A DNA stretch of 64,000 nucleotides from positions 1-64,000 of the forward strand of contig JAILOS010000050.1 in the NCBI GenBank assembly GCA_024690695.1, read 5' to 3'. Each line of letters begins with the position of its first letter. Within the stretch, counting starts at the first letter, position 1. The notes under the pieces were generated by a model. It did not search any database. It was given only the letters and a program-made list of their open reading frames with translations, and was not told the DNA's origin. Shown here piece after piece: positions 16,390-23,955 of this stretch. Made by a program: the position numbers and the translations under genes. The DNA comes from Oscillospiraceae bacterium. GTDB lineage: Bacteria; Bacillota_A; Clostridia; Oscillospirales; Oscillospiraceae.

Positions 16390-18246
16390 ATGTTGGAAAC
16401 GCTTCGTGAAAAGGCGAATAATCTGCCGCTGCTGCCGGGCGTGTATATCATGCTCGACGCGCAGAACGAGGTCATCTACGTCGGAAAAGCCAAAAAACTG
16501 AAAAACCGCGTCAGCAGCTATTTCCACGGCGAGCATCTGCCGAAGGTCGCCGCGATGGTCGAAAAGGTGGCCGATTTCAACGTGATCGTCGCGTCGAGCG
16601 AATTTGAGGCGCTCGTGCTGGAAAATTCGCTCATCAAGCGGCATAAGCCGCATTACAATATCCTGCTCAAGGACGACAAGGGCTATCCCTTCATCCGCCT
16701 GGACGTCAAGGAAGCCTATCCGCGTATGACGGTCGTCAGCCGGGCCGGAAAAGACGGCGCGCGGTATTTCGGCCCCTTCGGCGGACGCAGCCAGACCCGC
16801 GAGATCATCACCGCCGTCAGCCGCGCGCTGCTGCTGCCGGACTGTACGAGGAAATTCCCGCGCGATATCGGAAAGCAGCGCCCCTGTCTCAACTACCACA
16901 TGGGAAGCTGCGCCGGCTGGTGCCTGCAGGACAGCTCCGCGGAAGAATACCGGCGTGGGATGCGGCAGGCGGAGCAGATCCTGGAGGGGAAAAGCGACGA
17001 GCTTCTCTCCGAGCTGCGTGACAAGATGGAGCAGGCCGCCGAAGAGCTGCGCTTTGAGAAGGCGGCCGAACTGCGCGACCGGCTGCGCGCCGTGGAGATG
17101 CTGAAAAACAGGCAGCGCGTGATTTCCACCGCCTTTGCCGATACCGACGCCGCCGTTTTCTGTCGGGGCGCGAAAAGCTGTTTCGTCGTATTGCATTTTG
17201 TCGACGGCGATCTGGCAGGCAAGGACGTTGAAATGCTGGACGAGCCGCTTGAAAGCGACGCGGAGGCTCTCTCCGATCTGCTGCGGCAGTATTATTCGGT
17301 CCATCGGAGCGCCTGCCCGCGCACCGTGCTGGTGCCGGAGGAGCTTGAAGACAGAGAGGAGCTCGAAGCCTTCCTCAGCGAGGCCTCGGCAAGAAGGATC
17401 CGCATCGAGACGCCGAAGCGGGGCGAGCGGCTGCGTCTGGTAGAAAGCGCCGCCGTCAACGCTCGCGAGGAGATCCTGCGCCGCACGACCGTGGCGCAGA
17501 GGCGGCTGAAAACGCTCGAATGGCTGCAGAAGGCGCTGGAGTTGGAGAGCTATCCGGCGCGGATCGAGGCCTTCGATATCTCGAATCTGGGCGATTCCGG
17601 CATCGTCGCCGGCATGACGGTGCATGTGGACGGAAAGCCCAGAAAAAACGATTACCGCCGTTTCCGGATCCGCGGCCTCGAGCGGCAGGACGACTACGCC
17701 AGCATGGATCAGGCGGTCCGCCGCCGCTTTGCGCACTATCTGGAGGGGGACGATCGCTTCTCGAAACGTCCCGACCTGCTGCTGATCGACGGCGGCGCGG
17801 AGCACGCGAAAACGGCGTTCGACGCGCTGTGCTCCCTCGGCCTGTCCGTGCCTGTTTTCGGCATGGTCAAGGACGACCGGCACCGCACGCGCGCGCTTGT
17901 CACCCCGGAGGGCCGCGAGATCGGCATCCAGGCCAATCAGGCCGTCTTTGCGCTGATCGGCTCCATCCAGGAGGAGACGCACCGCTATTCGATCGAGTAT
18001 CAGCGTCTGCTTCGCAAAGAGGCCTACGGTTCCAGCCTCGACCGGATCCCCGGGGTCGGACCCGCGCGCCGCGAAGCGCTGATCCGCGCCTTCCGCTCGG
18101 TAAAAGCCGTGCGGGAAGCGACGCTTGAAGAGCTGGAAAAGGTCGTGCCGAAAAACACGGCGCTGGCCGTTTACGAATACTTCCGTACGGAAGGGAGGGG
18201 AGCGTCATTCGAGTCATCACAGGAAGCGCCCGCGGAAGAAAACTGA
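16390..18246 (+). CDS. uvrC: Excinuclease ABC subunit C
   Basis: UvrC makes both incisions in nucleotide excision repair. The 618 residues hold an N-terminal GIY-YIG nuclease (LPGVYIMLDAQNEVIYVGKAKKLKNR), a UVR motif (about 205-235), a C-terminal RNase H-like endonuclease domain (LLIDGGAEHAKTA, GMVKDDRHRTR) and tandem helix-hairpin-helix motifs (DRIPGVGPARREALI). AGGTGG precedes the ATG. Its last 40 bases overlap the start of rsmD in another frame. Confidence 0.96.
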   Translation: MLETLREKANNLPLLPGVYIMLDAQNEVIYVGKAKKLKNRVSSYFHGEHLPKVAAMVEKVADFNVIVASSEFEALVLENSLIKRHKPHYNILLKDDKGYPFIRLDVKEAYPRMTVVSRAGKDGARYFGPFGGRSQTREIITAVSRALLLPDCTRKFPRDIGKQRPCLNYHMGSCAGWCLQDSSAEEYRRGMRQAEQILEGKSDELLSELRDKMEQAAEELRFEKAAELRDRLRAVEMLKNRQRVISTAFADTDAAVFCRGAKSCFVVLHFVDGDLAGKDVEMLDEPLESDAEALSDLLRQYYSVHRSACPRTVLVPEELEDREELEAFLSEASARRIRIETPKRGERLRLVESAAVNAREEILRRTTVAQRRLKTLEWLQKALELESYPARIEAFDISNLGDSGIVAGMTVHVDGKPRKNDYRRFRIRGLERQDDYASMDQAVRRRFAHYLEGDDRFSKRPDLLLIDGGAEHAKTAFDALCSLGLSVPVFGMVKDDRHRTRALVTPEGREIGIQANQAVFALIGSIQEETHRYSIEYQRLLRKEAYGSSLDRIPGVGPARREALIRAFRSVKAVREATLEELEKVVPKNTALAVYEYFRTEGRGASFESSQEAPAEEN

Positions 18247-18743
18247 AAACGCCGGAGGGCTTTGACATTCGTCCGACGACGGACAACGTGAAGGAGGCCG
18301 TTTTCAATATCCTCCAGTTCGACGTGGAGGGCAGGCGCGTGCTCGATCTCTTCGCCGGAACCGGGCAGCTCGGCATCGAGGCGCTCAGCCGCGGCGCGGC
18401 GTCGGCCGTCTTCGTCGACCGCGACCGCCGGGCGCTGAAGCTCGTGCAGGAAAATCTGGAGCTCTGCTCGCTGAAGGGAGAGCTCCGGCAGGAGGACGCG
18501 ATCTCGGCGCTTCGCCGCGGAGAACGCTACGATCTGATCTTCGTCGATCCCCCGTACGACGCTGGATTGTACGAGGACGTGCTGGATACGATCAAATCGG
18601 TTGACAACTTGTCGGAAGGTGGTATAATCATCTGTGAAGCGCGCCGTGAGCGCGAGCTTCCGGACATGGAAGCGCCTTTCCGCAAAAAGAAGGAAAGCTT
18701 TTACGGCAGCGTGAAGATCGCCGTCTACGTGAGGGAGAGTTGA
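18207..18743 (+). CDS. rsmD: 16S rRNA (guanine966-N2)-methyltransferase RsmD, ATT start
   Basis: RsmD methylates G966 of 16S rRNA. Read from ATT 18207, the 178-residue protein begins (M)RVITGSARGRKLKTPEG and continues IRPTTDNVKEAVFNIL, the canonical N-terminus. The SAM-binding motif VLDLFAGTGQLGIEAL and the catalytic DPPY (FVDPPYDAG) follow. There is no ATG, GTG or TTG between the in-frame stop at 18126 and a GTG at 18288, and starting at 18288 would delete the conserved N-terminal motif. GGGAGGGG lies 7-8 nt before the ATT. It overlaps the uvrC end by 40 bases. Confidence 0.85.
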   Translation: MRVITGSARGRKLKTPEGFDIRPTTDNVKEAVFNILQFDVEGRRVLDLFAGTGQLGIEALSRGAASAVFVDRDRRALKLVQENLELCSLKGELRQEDAISALRRGERYDLIFVDPPYDAGLYEDVLDTIKSVDNLSEGGIIICEARRERELPDMEAPFRKKKESFYGSVKIAVYVRES

Positions 18744-18745
18744 AC

Positions 18746-19249
18746 ATGCGCACCGCCATCTGTCCGGGCAGCTTTGACCCGATCACGCTCGGCCATCTGA
18801 ACATTATCCGCCGGGCCTCAAAGATCTTCGACCGGGTCATCGTTCTGATCACGGTCAACGCGAACAAGCCCAAGCCGATGTTTACGATCGGCGAACGGGC
18901 GGATATGGTCCGCCGCGCGGTCAGCCGATATCCGAACGTGACGGTTGACACTTCGGACATCCTTCTGGCGGAATACGCCAGAAAAGTCGAGGGAGCGGTT
19001 CTGGTCAAGGGCCTGCGGGCCGCGTCGGACTTCGATTACGAATTCCAGATGGATCTGATCAATAAAAACATCAATCCCCAGCTGGAGACCATGTTCCTTA
19101 CGGCAAGCGGAAAATATACCTTTCTCAGCTCCTCGGTCGTGCGCGAGATGGCGCGTTACGGCGCGGATCTCACCGGCCTCGTCCCCTCGGAGCTGATGAA
19201 AGAGATCGAAGAAAAAGCACAGCAATGGAGGCAGAATCATGGAGAATAA
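18746..19249 (+). CDS. coaD: Pantetheine-phosphate adenylyltransferase
   Basis: CoaD transfers AMP from ATP to 4'-phosphopantetheine, the penultimate step of CoA synthesis. The 167 residues start with CPGSFDPITLGH, the nucleotidyltransferase TxGH signature, and carry the ISSTxxR-like motif as LSSSVVREMA. I chose ATG 18746 over TTG 18740 for its better spacing from AGGGAGAG. It follows rsmD directly, the common rsmD-coaD pair. The final step, CoaE, is encoded about 37 kb away in a fusion. Confidence 0.95.
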   Translation: MRTAICPGSFDPITLGHLNIIRRASKIFDRVIVLITVNANKPKPMFTIGERADMVRRAVSRYPNVTVDTSDILLAEYARKVEGAVLVKGLRAASDFDYEFQMDLINKNINPQLETMFLTASGKYTFLSSSVVREMARYGADLTGLVPSELMKEIEEKAQQWRQNHGE

Positions 19250-19712
19250 CAACGACGTCATCGAGCTGCTGGACATTCTCTACAGCATGATCACGGAGGC
19301 CTGGGGCGTTCCCCTTGGCGCCGACAAGTGCATCATCGAGCGTGAAAAAGCCATTGAGATCATCAACGACATCAAGGCGAATCTGCCGACCGCGCTGGCC
19401 GAGGCCAAGCGCCTCGTCGCCGCGAGGGACGAGTTTATCGGCAACGCCAAGCGCGAGGCCGAGGCGCTTCGCAAAACCGCCGAGGAGAAGGCCCGCAAGA
19501 TGGTGGAGGAGCAGGAGATCGTCCGCGTCGCCAGAGCGCGCAGCGCCGAGATGATCAGCTCCGCCGAGGCCAAGTCCAGAGAGCTTCGCCGTGTCGCCAG
19601 CGAATACGTAGACGGCATGATGAGCTCCGCCGAGGAGAGCATATCTTCCGCCCTCAGCGCGATCCGCAGCTCTCACAGCGCCTTCCAGAACGCCGGCAGC
19701 AAAAAAGAATGA
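19239..19712 (+). CDS. Coiled-coil protein, function unknown
   Basis: A 157-residue, strongly helical, charged protein with no membrane segment. Residues 30-150 are rich in Ala, Glu, Lys and Arg with heptad-like spacing, reminiscent of ATP synthase b-subunit or DivIVA-type coiled coils. The N-terminal part (VIELLDILYSMITEAWGVPLGADKCIIERE) looks like a conserved cap. It overlaps coaD by 11 bases and precedes a terminator, so it ends the uvrC-rsmD-coaD unit. A function cannot be assigned; a role in envelope organisation is only a guess from the fold type. Confidence 0.75.
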   Translation: MENNNDVIELLDILYSMITEAWGVPLGADKCIIEREKAIEIINDIKANLPTALAEAKRLVAARDEFIGNAKREAEALRKTAEEKARKMVEEQEIVRVARARSAEMISSAEAKSRELRRVASEYVDGMMSSAEESISSALSAIRSSHSAFQNAGSKKE

Positions 19713-19732
19713 TCGCCTGATAAACGGCAGCC

Positions 19733-19770
19733 GAACAGGCCGGACGCAGCAGCGTCCGGCCTGTTCTTTT
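19733..19770 (+). terminator. Intrinsic terminator after coaD operon
   Basis: A perfect 14-bp stem (19733-19746 with 19753-19766), a 6-nt loop and TTTT. Confidence 0.92.
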
Positions 19771-19818
19771 CATGAAAAAAGCATGAAAAGAAAGTAAAAA
19801 AATGACAAAAAGTTTCAC

Positions 19819-19847
19819 TTGCTTTTTGGTAGAAGCGCCTCTATAAT
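19819..19847 (+). promoter_or_regulatory. Sigma-A promoter of the dcw cluster
   Basis: TTGCTT (19819-19824), a 17-bp spacer and a consensus TATAAT (19842-19847), about 70 bp before mraZ. Confidence 0.85.
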
Positions 19848-19856
19848 AATCTTAAG

Positions 19857-19883
19857 AAGTGGGAGAAAGTGGAGCAAAATGGA
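19857..19883 (+). promoter_or_regulatory. MraZ-binding direct repeats
   Basis: Three copies of an AAGTGGG/AAGTGGA/AAATGGA heptamer begin at 19857, 19867 and 19877, exactly 10 bp apart, downstream of the -10 and upstream of mraZ. This matches the known architecture of MraZ boxes (tandem TGG-containing repeats with 10-bp period), so mraZ is probably autoregulated. Confidence 0.7.
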
Positions 19884-19913
19884 TTATAAAAGCAGCAGAG
19901 CGGAGGGTTTGTG

Positions 19914-20330
19914 ATGACTGGAGAATACCAGCATTCGCTTGATAATAAAGGACGTTTGTTTATACCCGCCAAATTGAGGGAGGAATTGGGAGAGGTCTTT
20001 TTCGTGACGATCTCGATGGATCGCTGCCTCTCGGTTTACAGCGCGGAAAACTGGAAGATTTTTTCCGATAAGGTCAGCGCCATGCCTTACGTGCAGCAGC
20101 GCAAAATGCGGCCGCTTTTCGCGCACGCCGCCAAATGCGATCTGGACGCACAGGGCCGCGCGCTGATCCCGCAGAATCTTCGCGAGTATGCCGGACTGGA
20201 AAAGAACGTCACCGTCGTCGGCTGCAACAACCACGCCGAGCTCTGGGACAGCGAAGCCTGGGCCGCCGTGTTTGAGCAGGAGACGAAGCCGGAGAACATC
20301 GCGGCCGTCATGGAGGCTCTGGATTTCTGA
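19914..20330 (+). CDS. mraZ: Transcriptional regulator MraZ
   Basis: MraZ is a DNA-binding regulator with two SpoVT/AbrB-like halves that controls the division and cell wall cluster. Both halves are visible: EYQHSLDNKGRLFIPAKLRE near the start and KCDLDAQGRALIPQNLREY near residue 75. The ATG at 19914 has GGAGG 7 nt upstream; a GTG one codon earlier is also possible. It heads the dcw operon, behind a sigma-A promoter and its own repeats, and its stop overlaps the rsmH start. Confidence 0.95.
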   Translation: MTGEYQHSLDNKGRLFIPAKLREELGEVFFVTISMDRCLSVYSAENWKIFSDKVSAMPYVQQRKMRPLFAHAAKCDLDAQGRALIPQNLREYAGLEKNVTVVGCNNHAELWDSEAWAAVFEQETKPENIAAVMEALDF

Positions 20331-21265
20331 TGGACACGCCCCTTCACGTATCCGTGCTGCTGCACGAGTGTATAGAAAACCTGAACATCCGCCCGGACGG
20401 AATCTATCTGGACGGGACGCTCGGTCTCGGAGGTCATTCCTTCGAGATCGCTTCGCGCTTGAACGGCGGTCTGCTGATCGGCGTCGACCGCGATGAGAGC
20501 GCGATCGAACGCGCCGGACGCCGTCTGGAGCCCTTCGGCAGGAACGTCAGGCTGGTCAAAGGGAATTTTTCTCAGGTCGGCGAGATCCTCGATTCGCTCG
20601 GGATCCAAGCCGTGGACGGGATGCTGTTCGATCTGGGTGTCTCGTCTCCGCAGCTCGACGAGACGCAGCGCGGCTTTTCCTATATGAGCGACGCGCCGCT
20701 GGACATGCGCATGGACCGGAACGCACCGCTTACGGCGTATGAAATCGTCAACACCTGGCCCGAGGAGCGGCTGAACCGGATCCTGTGGGATTACGGCGAG
20801 GAACGTTATGCCAGAAGGATCAGCCGCGCCATCCTCGAATCCCGTGCGGATAAGCCCGTCGAGACGACGCTGGAGCTCGTCGAGCTGATCAAAGCGGCGA
20901 TGCCCGCCGCGGCGCTGCGGGAGAAGCAGCATCCGGCCAAGCGCAGCTTCCAGGCGATCCGCATTGCCGTCAACGACGAGCTGGGCGAAGTCGAACGGAT
21001 GATGCGGACGGCGCCGGACCGCCTGAAAAAAGGCGGCAGACTGTGCGTGATCAGCTTTCATTCGCTTGAGGACAGAATCGTCAAGAACGGGATCCAGGTG
21101 CGGGAGAACGGCTGCACCTGTCCCCGCGAGGCGCCGGTCTGCACCTGCGGCTTCGTGCAGACCCTCCGCAGCGTTACCCGCAAGCCGATCCTGCCTTCGC
21201 AGGAAGAGATCGAGAACAATCCGCGCGCCCGCAGCGCCAAGCTGCGCGTCGCCGAGAGGGTCTGA
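20330..21265 (+). CDS. rsmH: 16S rRNA (cytosine1402-N4)-methyltransferase RsmH
   Basis: RsmH (MraW) methylates C1402 in the ribosomal decoding centre. The 311-residue protein has HVSVLLHECIENL, the SAM site DGTLGLGGHS, FDLGVSSPQLDE and RMDRN, then the inserted helical domain, KRSFQAIRIAVNDEL and the C-terminal SFHSLEDRIVK. It overlaps the mraZ stop by 1 bp, the standard dcw arrangement. Confidence 0.96.
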   Translation: MDTPLHVSVLLHECIENLNIRPDGIYLDGTLGLGGHSFEIASRLNGGLLIGVDRDESAIERAGRRLEPFGRNVRLVKGNFSQVGEILDSLGIQAVDGMLFDLGVSSPQLDETQRGFSYMSDAPLDMRMDRNAPLTAYEIVNTWPEERLNRILWDYGEERYARRISRAILESRADKPVETTLELVELIKAAMPAAALREKQHPAKRSFQAIRIAVNDELGEVERMMRTAPDRLKKGGRLCVISFHSLEDRIVKNGIQVRENGCTCPREAPVCTCGFVQTLRSVTRKPILPSQEEIENNPRARSAKLRVAERV

Positions 21266-21267
21266 GC

Positions 21268-21552
21268 TTGAAAAAGAAAAGCGCCGGGCGGCTGTTTCTG
21301 CTGGCCATATTCGTTCTGTGCGTTTTTCTCGCGGCGTCCGGGCTGCTGCTCGGCGTTGAGCTGACGAAAAGCGCAAGACGCGCGGAAGAGCTGCAAAACG
21401 AGATCGCGGCGCTGGCCGATGAAAAAGCCAGGCTCGAGCTGGAAGAGGAAAGCATGATCTCCCTCGAGGAGCTGGAAGAGCGCGCCGTCGGCAGACTGGG
21501 CCTGCAGCGCCGCCGCCCCGAGCAGATCGTTCGCATTGAGCTGAGACCGTAA
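21268..21552 (+). CDS. ftsL: Cell division protein FtsL-like
   Basis: A 94-residue bitopic membrane protein: a basic start, one membrane helix (about 8-28), then a coiled coil (KSARRAEELQNEIAALADEKARLELEE) and a short tail. FtsL bridges FtsQ/DivIB and DivIC in the divisome. The family is defined by topology and position more than by sequence. It has the expected place between rsmH and the PBP. The start is TTG at 21268, two bases after rsmH, with GAGAGGG upstream. Confidence 0.82.
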   Translation: MKKKSAGRLFLLAIFVLCVFLAASGLLLGVELTKSARRAEELQNEIAALADEKARLELEEESMISLEELEERAVGRLGLQRRRPEQIVRIELRP

Positions 21553-21567
21553 AAAAAGTGGGCTAAA

Positions 21568-21619
21568 TCCCGAAAAGACAGAATATCATGGTATCGTTTC
21601 ATTCTGTCCTTTTACGGGA
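21568..21619 (+). promoter_or_regulatory. Hairpin between ftsL and the PBP gene, overlapping its SD
   Basis: TCCCG-AAAA-GACAGAAT (21568-21584) pairs with ATTCTGTC-c-TTTT-a-CGGGA (21601-21619): 17 bp with two single-base bulges and a 16-nt loop. The CGGGA of the 3' arm is the beginning of the Shine-Dalgarno GGGAGG before 21627. It also has a TTTT tract in the 3' arm. Confidence 0.55.
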
Positions 21620-21626
21620 GGTCCCT

Positions 21627-23954
21627 ATGTCCGAACTGCTATCCGACAACGTCAAAGCCTCGGCACCGAACCGTTCCATGCTGCGCCGCATCCTGGCGCT
21701 GATGCTTCTTTTCGGGATCGTTTCCTTCTCCGTGCTGCTCGCGCGGCTTTACCGGCTGCAGATCGTCGATCACGCGTATTACGAAGAGCTGGCCGTGCGT
21801 CAGCAGCTCCGCGAGGCGCCGACGACCGTGCGCAGAGGAAGCATCTACGATCGCAAGGGAACGCTTCTGGCCGTCAGCGCTTCGGTGGACAACGTATACG
21901 TAAGTCCCGCCGAGATCGCGCAGCACGGAGAAGACCGGCGCCTGATAGCCGCCGGCCTGTCCGCGATCCTCGGGCTTGACGAAGAAACGGTCTATGAGAA
22001 AACCGGGCAGACAGGCTCCTGGTACGTGACGGTCAAGCGGAAGATCGAGCGGGAGGAAGCCGACGCCGTTCGGCGCTTCAAGCTGGATAACGGGCTGCAC
22101 GGCGTCCATCTGGAACCGGACAGCAAACGATACTATCCGTTTTCCTCCCTGGCCTGCCATGTGATCGGCTTCGTCGGGATCGACAATACCGGTCTCGAGG
22201 GGATCGAGGCGATGTATGATACGGCGCTGACCGGCGAACGCGGACGAACTCTCCGATTGACGAACGCCTACGGCGCCGATCTTTTGTTGAATCAGTACGA
22301 AAATATCGAAGAAGGCAAAAACGGCTGCGATCTGGTATTGACGATTGACAGTACCATCCAGTATTATATAGAGAAGTGTTTGAAGCAGGCGGTCGCCGAC
22401 TATGACATCCGAAACGGGGCCGGCGCGATCGCGATGGACGTCAATACCGGCGCGATCCTCGCAATGGCGTCGATCGGCGGCTACGACCTGAACGACTTTC
22501 TCGCCGTCGGCGAAGAAGAACAGGCGGCCGTCGACGCGGCGGCCACGCCGGAGGAGGCCGAATCCCTGCTGCGTACCTTTCAGACGCGGCAGTGGCGCAA
22601 CAAAGCCCTGTCGGATACCTATGAACCGGGCTCGACCTTCAAAATCATCACGCTTGCGATGGCGCTCGACAGCGGAGCCGTCCGCTTGAACGACGGCTTT
22701 TTCTGCGGCGGATCCGTAACGGTCCCCGGACGGACGAATCCGATCCGCTGCTGGAAATCCGGCGGACACGGCTCCCAGACGCTGACGCAGGCGGTCCAGC
22801 ATTCCTGCAACGCGGCTTTTGTCAATATTGGCCTGCGCGTCGGGGCCGAACGCTTTTATCAGTACTGCGAGGCTTTTGGCTTTCTGAAGCTGTCGGACAA
22901 CCCGGACGCAGGACTTACGGCGACGACAGGCGTCGATCTCGCCGGAGAGAGCGGCAGCATCTGGTGGAGCGAAAACACCTTCTATTCCCGCCGCAATCTG
23001 TCGCAGCTGGCCGCGGCCTCCTTCGGGCAGACCTTTACGATCACGCCGCTGCAGCTCATCACGGCTGTCAGCGCCTGCGTCAACGGCGGAAAGCTGATGC
23101 GGCCCTACGTCGTGCAGCGGATCGTGTCTCCGGAGGGCGAGGTCCTGATGGACCGCGAGCCGGTCGTCGTTCGGCGCGTGATCAGCGAGGAGACCTCCGA
23201 AACGGTGCGCTCGATCCTCGAGCAGGTCGTCGGAGACCCGAAAGAAGGCACCGGACGCAACGCCGCCGTCGCCGGCTACCGGATCGGCGGAAAAACCGGG
23301 ACCAGCGAGAAGGTAAGCCTTGAGGCGCAGACCGGTCAGAAGCAGTACATCGTCTCCTTTATCGGCTTCGCGCCCGCGGACGATCCGCAGATCGCGATCC
23401 TCGTCTTTCTCGATACGCCGGGAGACCGTTCCGGCGTCTACGTGAGCGGCGGACAGATGGCGGCGCCGGTCGTAGGCCGGATGATGGCCGATATCCTGCC
23501 GTATCTCGGCGTGGAACCGTCGCTTGACCTTTCGGACGCGCAAGCAGACAAATGCGTTCCCTCGCTGCTCGGCCTGTCCCGCGGCGAAGCGGAAGAGACG
23601 ATCCGGCAGGGCGGACTGCGCTGGCGGAGCGTCGGAGAAGGGGAGCGCGTAACGGCTCAGCTTCCGCCCCCCGGCGTCATGGTCGCCGCCGGGACCCAAA
23701 TGATCGTATATTATGATTCCGCACCGATCGGCGAGACGGTGAGCGTCCCCGATCTGTCCGGGATGAGCTATTCAGACGCGCGAAACGCGCTGGAAGCATG
23801 CGGCCTGTTTATCCGCACCTGGAGTCCCGTCGCGGACGCCGCCGGACAGGCGGTCTTCGGGCAGAGTATTCCGGCCGGAACGAGCGTCGGTTACGGCAGC
23901 ATCGTTGAGGTTGCGCTCTCCGGCGCAGACGCGGCGATGCTGGGAAGGTACTGA
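21627..23954 (+). CDS. ftsI: Class B penicillin-binding protein with two PASTA domains (FtsI/SpoVD type)
   Basis: A 775-residue septal transpeptidase. The order is one membrane anchor (about 21-41), a dimerisation domain (RRGSIYDRKGTLLA), then the transpeptidase with SxxK serine about 336 (EPGSTFKI), SCN about 393 and KTGTS about 555, and two C-terminal PASTA domains (about 640-775). In Bacillus this position holds both pbpB and spoVD. Only one gene is present here, so it may serve vegetative septation, sporulation or both. The ATG at 21627 follows GGGAGG with 5-nt spacing, inside a long hairpin. Confidence 0.93.
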   Translation: MSELLSDNVKASAPNRSMLRRILALMLLFGIVSFSVLLARLYRLQIVDHAYYEELAVRQQLREAPTTVRRGSIYDRKGTLLAVSASVDNVYVSPAEIAQHGEDRRLIAAGLSAILGLDEETVYEKTGQTGSWYVTVKRKIEREEADAVRRFKLDNGLHGVHLEPDSKRYYPFSSLACHVIGFVGIDNTGLEGIEAMYDTALTGERGRTLRLTNAYGADLLLNQYENIEEGKNGCDLVLTIDSTIQYYIEKCLKQAVADYDIRNGAGAIAMDVNTGAILAMASIGGYDLNDFLAVGEEEQAAVDAAATPEEAESLLRTFQTRQWRNKALSDTYEPGSTFKIITLAMALDSGAVRLNDGFFCGGSVTVPGRTNPIRCWKSGGHGSQTLTQAVQHSCNAAFVNIGLRVGAERFYQYCEAFGFLKLSDNPDAGLTATTGVDLAGESGSIWWSENTFYSRRNLSQLAAASFGQTFTITPLQLITAVSACVNGGKLMRPYVVQRIVSPEGEVLMDREPVVVRRVISEETSETVRSILEQVVGDPKEGTGRNAAVAGYRIGGKTGTSEKVSLEAQTGQKQYIVSFIGFAPADDPQIAILVFLDTPGDRSGVYVSGGQMAAPVVGRMMADILPYLGVEPSLDLSDAQADKCVPSLLGLSRGEAEETIRQGGLRWRSVGEGERVTAQLPPPGVMVAAGTQMIVYYDSAPIGETVSVPDLSGMSYSDARNALEACGLFIRTWSPVADAAGQAVFGQSIPAGTSVGYGSIVEVALSGADAAMLGRY

Positions 23955-23955
23955 T

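Noticed and set aside
18288..18743. rsmD starting at GTG 18288
   Set aside because: It would remove the conserved RVITGSARGRKL..RPTTD segment and has no suitable ribosome binding site.
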